DNA of 49,082 nucleotides. It comes from Marinomonas aquiplantarum (lineage in GTDB: Bacteria; Pseudomonadota; Gammaproteobacteria; Pseudomonadales; Marinomonadaceae). This document shows, in pieces, positions 42,483 through 49,082 of the stretch (positions are counted from its first letter, which is position 1; every line of letters begins with the position of its first letter). The notes beneath the pieces were generated by a model that worked only from the letters and a program-made list of their open reading frames with translations, was not told where the DNA came from and did not search any database. The position numbers and the translations under genes are program-made. The stretch is from contig NZ_QNRF01000016.1 of the NCBI RefSeq assembly GCF_003314975.1, forward strand, positions 1-49,082. Reading direction: 5' to 3'.

Positions 42483-43541
42483 TTAGACCAATTTGTCTGA
42501 GTTTAAAAGCTCTCTTCGGACGATGTCGGCACCGGCACCTAACGCCTGTAACTTAGCCCTTGCCACTGGTCGAGATAAAGGTGCCATGCCACAGTTGGTA
42601 CAAGGATAAAGTTTGTCTGCATCCACAAACTGAAGGGCTTTTCGTAGCGTATTCGCAACGTCTTCAGGCGTTTCAATGGTATCGGTTGCCACATCAATCG
42701 CGCCGACCATGACTTTTTTGCCACGAATCAGTTCAAGCAAATCCATTGGCACATGAGAGTTATGACATTCCAATGAGATGATATCGATATTCGATTTTTG
42801 CAACTTAGGGAAAGCTTCTTCGTATTGTCGCCACTCTGACCCTAATGTCTTCTTCCAGTCTGTATTCGCCTTGATGCCATAGCCATAACAAATATGCACG
42901 GCTGTTTCGCATTTCAGTCCCTCAATGGCTCTTTCTAATGTCGCCACGCCCCATTCGTTAACCTCATCAAAAAAGACATTAAATGCAGGCTCATCAAACT
43001 GAATTATATCAACGCCAGCGGCCTCAAGCTCTTTGGCTTCTTGATTAAGGATTTTGGCAAATTCCCAAGCAAGTTTTTCACGGCTTTTGTAATGATCATC
43101 ATAAAGCGTATCGATCATTGTCATAGGACCCGGCAAAGCCCACTTAATAGGCTGCTTGGTTTGCTGACGTAAAAACTTAGCATCATCTACAAAAACCGAC
43201 TTTTGACGGCTCACCGGTCCGACCACAGTTGGCACGCTTGCATCGTAACGATCACGAATTCGAACCGTCTGTCGTTTTTCAAAATCGACACCGTTAAGAT
43301 GCTCTATGAAAGTGGTGACAAAATGTTGGCGCGTTTGCTCGCCATCACTGACAATATCAATGCCTGCTTGCTGTTGCTCTTGTAAAGACACACACAAGGC
43401 ATCGTGTTTGCCCTCAGTTAATGTCTTATCTTGTAATTTCCAAGGTGACCAAAGTGTCTCAGGTTCCGCTAACCAAGAAGGTTTTGGTAAGCTACCAGCG
43501 GTAGACGTGGGGAGTAATATTTTTTTAGTGACTGTGTTCAT
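42483..43541 (-). CDS. mesD: Folate-independent methionine synthase MesD (MetE-like core)
   Basis: 352 residues, covering only the catalytic half of MetE. The zinc site is visible: His in AVHICYGYG with its Cys, and Cys in LYPCTNCGMAPLSRP. Other MetE motifs: TAGSLPKP, DGEQTR and FDEPAFNVF. The N-terminal folate-binding half of MetE is absent. Short MetE-like proteins next to a DUF1852 gene are the MesD group, shown elsewhere to make methionine from homocysteine without methyl-folate, needing the DUF1852 partner MesX and probably oxygen. mesX lies 41 bp upstream here. The methyl donor is not established. Confidence 0.88.
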   Translation of the reverse strand: MNTVTKKILLPTSTAGSLPKPSWLAEPETLWSPWKLQDKTLTEGKHDALCVSLQEQQQAGIDIVSDGEQTRQHFVTTFIEHLNGVDFEKRQTVRIRDRYDASVPTVVGPVSRQKSVFVDDAKFLRQQTKQPIKWALPGPMTMIDTLYDDHYKSREKLAWEFAKILNQEAKELEAAGVDIIQFDEPAFNVFFDEVNEWGVATLERAIEGLKCETAVHICYGYGIKANTDWKKTLGSEWRQYEEAFPKLQKSNIDIISLECHNSHVPMDLLELIRGKKVMVGAIDVATDTIETPEDVANTLRKALQFVDADKLYPCTNCGMAPLSRPVARAKLQALGAGADIVRRELLNSDKLV

Positions 43542-43582
43542 AATAAAGACTGCCGTATTGTGGACGTAAGTTTAAAACCGGA

Positions 43583-44560
43583 TTACTGAGCGTATTGAGC
43601 CAACCATTGGGAAAGCTCTGCCTGATAAGGTTTGATGAAGTGCTCTTCCGCAAACTTGCCTTGTTCATTGGCTAATTGACTTCGCTCTTCTCGGTCATAA
43701 ACAATCTGCGTAAATGAATGATCCGCATTCTTCAGGTTCGGTTGATAACATTTTCCAGCCACCGAATTCGCATTATAAATTTCAGGACGATAGATTTTCT
43801 GGAAAGTTTCCATGGTGCTAATGGTGCTGATCAGCTCAAGATGCGTGTAGTCATTCAGCAGATCACCAAAGAAATAAAAAGCCAAAGGAGCAACAGTGTT
43901 TGGCGGCATGAAATAGCGTACCTGTAAGCCCATTTTCTTGAAATACTGCTCCGTCAAAGACGCCTCATTCGCTAAGTATTCCGTTCCCAAAATAGGATGC
44001 AGGTTATCCGTTTGACGATACACCTTGCTGTCCGACACACTCAGGCAAATCACCGGCGGCTTATTAAAATGCGCCTTGTAATCACTTGAATTCACAAAGC
44101 ATTGAAAGAGCTTGCCATGCAGCTCACCAAAATTCTTCGGAACGCTAAATTGGGACTGATTCTGATTGTGCTCCAACAACCAGATACTAAAGTCATAATC
44201 ACGCACATAAGAGGAAAAATTATTGCCGACAATCCCCTGGATACGCTTATTCGTTTGATGATCAAAAATGGTCGTTTTCAATATTTCAATCGCCGGAAAA
44301 GCGTGTCCATTGTTGGCAATGTCCATCTCAACCGAGACAATGTCTAACTCAACAGCATAACGATCACCGTTAGGATTATCCCAATGCGCTAACGCATTAA
44401 AGCGATTATTCACCATCTTTAAGGCGTTGCGTAAGTTCGCTTGGCGGCGCTCACCTCTTGCTAAATTCGCAAAATTCGTCGTGACTCGGGTACTGTCAGA
44501 AGGATGATAATTCTCATCGAGACATTCGCTTTTAATCGTAAAAATAATGTCTTTACTCAT
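43583..44560 (-). CDS. mesX: MesX (DUF1852), partner of MesD
   Basis: 325 residues, typical DUF1852 length. It opens IFTIKSECLDENYHPSDSTRVTTNFANLARG, a pattern I associate with DUF1852, and contains HWDNPNGDRYAVELDIVSVEMD. Genetic work in other bacteria shows that MesX is needed for MesD-dependent methionine synthesis; its biochemical role (methyl-donor generation, redox or chaperone) is open. First gene of the mesX-mesD operon, with AGGA ~9 nt before the ATG. No SAM riboswitch or MetJ box was recognised upstream. Confidence 0.87.
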   Translation of the reverse strand: MSKDIIFTIKSECLDENYHPSDSTRVTTNFANLARGERRQANLRNALKMVNNRFNALAHWDNPNGDRYAVELDIVSVEMDIANNGHAFPAIEILKTTIFDHQTNKRIQGIVGNNFSSYVRDYDFSIWLLEHNQNQSQFSVPKNFGELHGKLFQCFVNSSDYKAHFNKPPVICLSVSDSKVYRQTDNLHPILGTEYLANEASLTEQYFKKMGLQVRYFMPPNTVAPLAFYFFGDLLNDYTHLELISTISTMETFQKIYRPEIYNANSVAGKCYQPNLKNADHSFTQIVYDREERSQLANEQGKFAEEHFIKPYQAELSQWLAQYAQ

Positions 44561-44808
44561 GGTGATCGAATCCTGTTGTTTTGCCTAATGACCTCATTAA
44601 GCATCCATTGTCATTTTGTTTTACTCTAAGAACAGGACGCATCTTATACCTGAGCAACAACTTGAGTAAAATTAATTAAATATAGACATAAATGAATAAT
44701 ACTAATACACAAAGCTTTCGTCCTCATCCTCAGAAGAGGACTTCGCACCCTAGCTGAAAACCAACGTAAAAATCGCTATGATGTTGGCACCATTACAAAG
44801 GTTCTAAC

Positions 44809-47346
44809 ATGACATCTTCTTTACCCATTCACGCCATTCTGCCGGACTTACTTCACACCTTAGCCGAGCAAGATCAAGCCATCTTAGAAGCCGCTCCCGG
44901 TGCCGGTAAAACCACAGTAGTGCCGATTGCTTTAATGAATGAAGCTTGGCTGAAGGGACGTAAAATCATCATGTTGGAACCTCGTCGTTTGGCCGCGAAA
45001 GCCGCGGCGAAACGATTGGCAGACACGCTAAATGAGCCGGTGGGCAAACGAATAGGGTATCGTATTCGTCACGACACCAAAGAAAGTCAAGACACGCAAG
45101 TCTTAGTGGTGACCGAAGGCGTCCTCACTCGCATGTTGCAGGATGACCCTTCCCTAAGCGATATTTCACTGGTCATTTTCGATGAGTTTCATGAACGTAA
45201 TTTACATTCCGATCTGGCCTTTGCTTTGTGTCTACAGACCCGTGAACTCTATCGCGATGACAATCCACTCAAACTTCTGGTGATGTCAGCGACTTTAGAT
45301 ACGCAGCTTCTCGAACAACGCCTTGGTTGTTCAACGTTAAGCAGTGCTGGACGCAGTTATCCTGTAAAGGTGCTATATAACAATAAAGCGCTGAAAATAG
45401 CGGAAGTCAGTGATGAAGTCAGCTGCACAGTCTTGCAAGCATATCGACAACAAAGCGGCAATATTCTGGTATTTCTTCCAGGACAAAAAGAAATCCGTCA
45501 AGTTCATCAAAGCTTAAACAAAGAACTAAAAGGCCAAGCTAACTTATCTATCTTGCCTTTATATGGAGACTTAAGCTTACAGGAGCAGGAAAAAGTCATC
45601 GCCCCAACCGATGAATCTGAGCGTAAAATCGTCTTAGCCACCGCCATTGCACAAACCAGCTTAACCATTGAAGGCATTCGCGTAGTGGTCGACAGCGGTT
45701 TAAGCCGTGAAGCCAGATTTGACGCCAATACCGCCACCACCCGTTTGCATACTCGACGCGCCACCCAAGCGGAAACCGTGCAGCGTGCAGGCCGTGCTGG
45801 GCGAACCCAAACAGGAGTCTGTTACCGTTGGTGGAGCGAAGAACAACAACATAGACTGGCTGCACAAGCACAACCACAAATTGAATGTTTGGAACTCAGC
45901 GCCTTAACCTTAAATCTAGCCCAATGGGGGATTCAAGACAGGTTAGAACTCGACTGGATCACCCCGCCACCAGAAGGGCATTTTCAACAATCGTTAGATA
46001 CCTTACGTCAATTAAACGCCATTGAAGCAGAGGAGCTAATACTCACCGCCCACGGTGAACACATGAGTCAACTTAACTTGGAGCCGCGCTTGGCGCACCT
46101 GCTACTCTTGGGAAAACAATGGGGACACAGCGACCTAGCTTGCCAAGCCTGTGCGTTACTTAGCGAAGGCGACCCTATGTCCAACATAGGCAGTGAATTT
46201 GCCATGCGTCTACAATGGCTTACGCAGAGTGACACTAAGCTGACCGCTCACAAGCCAAAACATTTTTATCAACAATCGATTAAACAATGGCGCCATCGCA
46301 GCGCATCAATTGAAATATCGACCAGAACGAAAGACCTAAGCGAAGAAGACGCATTAGGTTTGCTATTAGCCGCCACGTTTTTTGATCGCATCGCACAGCG
46401 CCAAAGTGACACTAAAGGTAATTCCAATCAAAAAGTACATTACAAACTGACTAATGGTCGTCTTGCCAGCTTGGATAATACAGATAGCAATGGGCAATCC
46501 GATTATCTGGTAGCGCTCGATATTGGTGGGCATCAAGGCAGAGAAGAAGATCAAATTTACTTATCACACCCTTTAAACCTAGCCGCTTTGAATAAACATT
46601 TGCCTGAACTGAAAAAAGAAGTCACTCATCTTGCCTGGTCGAAAAAAGACGCGCGCTTGATCAGTGAGCAGCAAGTATGGATAGGCAAACTTTGTGTGCA
46701 ACGCCAAGTGTCATCACAACTTCCTGCTGATGCGACCACCGCTGCCATTAACCAATACATTAGACAAGCAGGGTTGGCGGTTTTGCCCTGGAATCAAGAC
46801 TGTGATCAACTGAGAGCCAGAATTCACTTTGCCGCTCAACATGACAATCAAGCCGAGTGGCCAAACATGAGCGATGAGGAGTTATTGCAAACATTGGAGG
46901 CGTGGCTCGCGCCTTACTTAACGAATGTAACGACACAAAATGCACTGGATAAGCTTGATCTCAAAAGTATTCTATTAAACACTTTGGACTGGCAACAGCA
47001 AAGCCGTCTCCAACAGCTTGTTCCAGAGCGCCTTGCTGTGGCGTCTGGCAATCAACACAAAATTGATTATCAACAATCGCCTCCTAAGCTCAGCGTTAAA
47101 CTGCAAGAAGCTTTTGGTATGACACACACGCCACAGGTATTAGGTCAGAACCTCACCTTAGAATTGCTGTCACCCGCACAAAGACCTTTGGCTGTAACAC
47201 ACGATCTGCCTTTCTTTTGGCAAAACGCTTACCCTGAGATTAAAAAGGAAATGCGCGGCCGCTACCCTAAGCACCCTTGGCCTGATGACCCTTTAACAGC
47301 GCAAGCCACCGCAAAGACCAATCGCGCCTTACGAAGTTCGCAATAA
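44809..47346 (+). CDS. hrpB: ATP-dependent RNA helicase HrpB
   Basis: 845 residues, the usual HrpB length. Helicase motifs: I EAAPGAGKTTVVP (~28-40), Ia MLEPRRLAAKAAA, II VIFDEFHERN (a DEFH variant of the DEAH box), III VMSATLD, IV-V ILVFLPGQKEIR and IVLATAIAQTSLTIEGIRVVVDSG, VI QRAGRAGRTQTGVCYR. The HA2 and HrpB-specific C-terminal domains follow, ending in the RYPKHPWPDDP motif typical of the family. Cellular role poorly known. It overlaps the convergent kinase-like gene by 18 bp at the 3' end. Confidence 0.95.
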   Translation: MTSSLPIHAILPDLLHTLAEQDQAILEAAPGAGKTTVVPIALMNEAWLKGRKIIMLEPRRLAAKAAAKRLADTLNEPVGKRIGYRIRHDTKESQDTQVLVVTEGVLTRMLQDDPSLSDISLVIFDEFHERNLHSDLAFALCLQTRELYRDDNPLKLLVMSATLDTQLLEQRLGCSTLSSAGRSYPVKVLYNNKALKIAEVSDEVSCTVLQAYRQQSGNILVFLPGQKEIRQVHQSLNKELKGQANLSILPLYGDLSLQEQEKVIAPTDESERKIVLATAIAQTSLTIEGIRVVVDSGLSREARFDANTATTRLHTRRATQAETVQRAGRAGRTQTGVCYRWWSEEQQHRLAAQAQPQIECLELSALTLNLAQWGIQDRLELDWITPPPEGHFQQSLDTLRQLNAIEAEELILTAHGEHMSQLNLEPRLAHLLLLGKQWGHSDLACQACALLSEGDPMSNIGSEFAMRLQWLTQSDTKLTAHKPKHFYQQSIKQWRHRSASIEISTRTKDLSEEDALGLLLAATFFDRIAQRQSDTKGNSNQKVHYKLTNGRLASLDNTDSNGQSDYLVALDIGGHQGREEDQIYLSHPLNLAALNKHLPELKKEVTHLAWSKKDARLISEQQVWIGKLCVQRQVSSQLPADATTAAINQYIRQAGLAVLPWNQDCDQLRARIHFAAQHDNQAEWPNMSDEELLQTLEAWLAPYLTNVTTQNALDKLDLKSILLNTLDWQQQSRLQQLVPERLAVASGNQHKIDYQQSPPKLSVKLQEAFGMTHTPQVLGQNLTLELLSPAQRPLAVTHDLPFFWQNAYPEIKKEMRGRYPKHPWPDDPLTAQATAKTNRALRSSQ

Positions 47347-48339
47347 CGCCAATGCCCGTTCGGTGATCATTTGGCTGAACGGTGTGTTTTTGGCGTGATT
47401 CGGGCTCCAACCCAGAATAAAACGATGGAAATCGGCCCACGCAAAATCAAACAAAGATCGCCATTCGGCTTCAACCTTGGAGGCAAAATCTGGCGATTCA
47501 CCTTGTGCGACTAAGCAGCGCGCTAGCTCAGCAAAATAATGTTCTAACAAAAAGGGTAAGTGTTCTGCCAAACTGGCCTCATCCAAACAACTGCCAAGAA
47601 AATAAGCCACATCTTGCACGCCAATTCCCTGCCCTGTGTATTGAAAATCCACCGCCGCCACGTCTGCCCCTGACTCCGAAAAACAAAAATTCGCTACCTT
47701 GGCATCACCGTGTATTAAGGTTTGAAAATTCGCCTTTCTTAACATTTGATCAATCACACTGGCCTGACGTTTTAACTCGCCTTCCGCCATAGCCTGCCAC
47801 TCGTCAGGTCGCGTTGCCAGATGCCAATAACTGCCTCGCTCCCAAAGACCTTTATCATCATCCATTTCTTCACTGTGGGTCATTTGGGTATTGACGAAAG
47901 CACTGTGAAAGCATGCCAACCAATCCAGAACAGGCAAACAAGACGACCAAGTCAGCTGACGATGACGATGGCCAAAGCCCGATGCATCTAAGTCTTCCAG
48001 TAACAGCAAGATTTCAGTCTCGGATTCTTGCACTGCATAACATTTTGCTACCCGGGCCGCTTCCAATAACTGAGGCGACCAATGACTATACCAGATTGCC
48101 TCCACCTGATAAGACCTTTGTTTTCGCTGATGGGACAAGTCTGACTGCCAACCTCGCGGATGTGCCATGACTTCATCAAGTCGAATCGATTTGACAATCA
48201 CTGAAGTGAGATTATCCTGCGCCCCTGACACTCGGTAGCGCACAATCTCACCATAACCACTCCACAGGGATTGAATAACCTCAACACGCACAACCGACTC
48301 AGCTGACAAACTGCGCTTAACAAATATTTCCGGGGACAT
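47329..48339 (-). CDS. Kinase-like phosphotransferase (ecdysteroid-kinase/CHK-like, APH fold)
   Basis: About 336 residues from the ATG at 48339, with GAGG 6 nt upstream (a TTG start at 48351 is less likely). APH-fold motifs: ATP-binding Lys in SVIVKSIRL, hinge LLLLEDLDASGF, catalytic loop LIHGDAKVANFCF and metal-binding VDFQYTGQGIGVQDVAYFLGSC. The last motif is the VDFQ form of choline/ecdysteroid-kinase-like families rather than aminoglycoside kinases. Substrate unknown; choline, hydroxylated small molecules or proteins are possible. No clear operon partner besides the small ORF upstream. Confidence 0.83.
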   Translation of the reverse strand: MSPEIFVKRSLSAESVVRVEVIQSLWSGYGEIVRYRVSGAQDNLTSVIVKSIRLDEVMAHPRGWQSDLSHQRKQRSYQVEAIWYSHWSPQLLEAARVAKCYAVQESETEILLLLEDLDASGFGHRHRQLTWSSCLPVLDWLACFHSAFVNTQMTHSEEMDDDKGLWERGSYWHLATRPDEWQAMAEGELKRQASVIDQMLRKANFQTLIHGDAKVANFCFSESGADVAAVDFQYTGQGIGVQDVAYFLGSCLDEASLAEHLPFLLEHYFAELARCLVAQGESPDFASKVEAEWRSLFDFAWADFHRFILGWSPNHAKNTPFSQMITERALALLRTS

Positions 48340-48385
48340 AAAACGCCTCAAGCATCAACCTTACGCTGAGCAAGCCAATAAAAAA

Positions 48386-48604
48386 TCAATCATCATCCTG
48401 CATAGGAATCGAACTTGCACCAGAACAAAGTATGGACAGTCGTTGTGCAATACTTAGCCTTTCCGGCTCAGTGAGAGATACAGAGGCATTATCGGGATGA
48501 AATGTATATTCTTCCTTCACACCATCAAATTTAATCTTGCCAAGAATCTGACCTTGCTGACTAATACAGTCCAAATCTTGCTGCGCCGGAAAGAACAAAA
48601 CCAT
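48386..48604 (-). CDS. Small hypothetical protein
   Basis: 72 residues from the ATG at 48604 (MVLFFPAQQDLDCI), or 81 from a TTG at 48631. Soluble, acidic at the C-terminus (MQDDD), with no recognised motif. Ribosome sites are poor for both starts. It lies 46 bp before the kinase-like gene on the same strand and could be co-transcribed. I give it moderate credence only because it has a protein-like composition and fits the gap. Confidence 0.45.
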   Translation of the reverse strand: MVLFFPAQQDLDCISQQGQILGKIKFDGVKEEYTFHPDNASVSLTEPERLSIAQRLSILCSGASSIPMQDDD

Positions 48605-48812
48605 TTGCCGTAACCCATTCAATTTCGTCAAAGAACAATGATATTAAAATCAGACACTTCCGTGATCAACCAATGAAAGTGAATAACCTAAGTTTAGCAA
48701 GAATATAGGGGGAAGGGGTTTCGAAGGGGGTAGATCTGTAGCGAGTAGAAACTCAATAAACCGAGCCATATCCTCCAATCATTGAGCAACATTCTATCGG
48801 GTAACTTATTGT

Positions 48813-48873
48813 ATAGAGGTTGCTGGACTAACCCCATCCTAACCTTCCCCTTGAAGACATAAGGGGAAGGGAC
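48813..48873 (+). repeat. REP-like intergenic repeat, copy 1 (~61 bp)
   Basis: From ATAGAGGTTGCTGGACTAAC to the end of a hairpin, CCTTCCCCTT-N8-AAGGGGAAGG (48843-48870, perfect 10-bp arms). Copy 2, 209 bp downstream, differs at one base. The 450 bp from 48632 to the window end hold no convincing gene; an open frame across this region on the minus strand is composed largely of repeat. Confidence 0.88.
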
Positions 48874-49021
48874 AAGAGGCTTGGTTTGTCGACAAAATAT
48901 CATATCGGATAGCTTAAGCCCATCTGACTTATGCATGTGACTAGTACAGTATTTGATTGGGTAAAAGAACAAAACGGGCTAGGCTAACAAAATAACCGAG
49001 TCTTGCAGTTAATCTGATTGG

Positions 49022-49082
49022 ATAGAGGTTGCTGGACTAACCCCATCCTAACCTTCCCCTTGAAGACATAAGGGGAAGGAAC
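49022..49082 (+). repeat. REP-like intergenic repeat, copy 2 (reaches the window edge)
   Basis: Same as copy 1 at 60 of 61 positions, in the same orientation, with its hairpin at 49052-49079. It may continue beyond the window. The intervening 148 bp show no clear gene. A G-rich stretch at 48706-48730 may be a degraded inverted relative. Confidence 0.88.

Noticed and set aside
44718..44740. Hairpin GTCCTC/GAGGAC between mesX and hrpB, considered as a SAM riboswitch or terminator
   Set aside because: Short stem with a 10-nt loop, no T run, and none of the conserved elements of known SAM riboswitches.
48694..48972. 92-aa minus-strand open frame near the window end
   Set aside because: Consists largely of the REP-like repeat, no ribosome site, low-complexity sequence.
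1..49082. tRNA genes, CRISPR arrays, integrases, transposases
   Set aside because: None seen. No cloverleaf, no regular spacer-repeat array, and no recombinase motifs in any supported frame.

Overview
The window looks like chromosome of an aerobic marine gammaproteobacterium, most likely Marinomonas or a close relative in the Oceanospirillales. This is inferred from the protein families and gene neighbourhoods, not from a search. It opens with the first ~32 nt of a 16S rRNA gene on the minus strand, with its boxA and rRNA promoter. No tRNA, CRISPR array, prophage or insertion sequence was seen.

Layout. 0-7.5 kb: rRNA leader, a small secreted protein, sfsA, the guaB-guaA operon, xseA and an Xre/RES toxin-antitoxin pair. 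7.5-13.8 kb: a two-component pair (7TM sensor kinase plus NtrC-type activator) divergent from a cyanide-insensitive bd oxidase operon (cioAB) with two very small membrane ORFs. The intergenic DNA holds two near-identical inverted repeats, a -24/-12 (sigma-54) promoter and an FNR/ANR-like box, which together form a complete candidate control circuit. 13.8-15 kb: soxR and a divergent glyoxalase-fold gene sharing a SoxR-type operator, flanked by diverged direct repeats. 15-21.2 kb: a TAXI-TRAP transporter downstream of a response regulator / kinase / periplasmic binding protein operon. 21.4-25.2 kb: an EamA exporter, a voltage-gated cation channel with a calcium-like filter, a small MscS channel and an AEC carrier.

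25.2-32.8 kb: an Frc-like sugar ABC operon (frcB-frcC-frcA), an extra periplasmic binding protein, and a TorS-like hybrid kinase with an OmpR-type regulator. 32.9-40.1 kb: a lone ferredoxin, then an AfuABC/FbpABC-type ABC transporter followed by an inositol-monophosphatase-family enzyme, a dual-specificity-type phosphatase and a LacI regulator. This suggests uptake and dephosphorylation of a phosphorylated solute. 40.1-44.6 kb: LysR, a divergent SDR, a lipoprotein-like cNMP-fold protein, and mesD-mesX (folate-independent methionine synthase and its DUF1852 partner). 44.8-49 kb: hrpB, a kinase-like phosphotransferase, a small unknown ORF and two copies of a ~61-bp hairpin-bearing intergenic repeat.

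The recurring theme is sensory control of transport and respiration: three two-component systems sit beside the genes they probably control, and two of them come with periplasmic binding proteins. The strongest candidates for undescribed biology are the sigma-54 circuit at cioAB, the phosphatase-linked ABC operon and the cation channel with an acidic filter.
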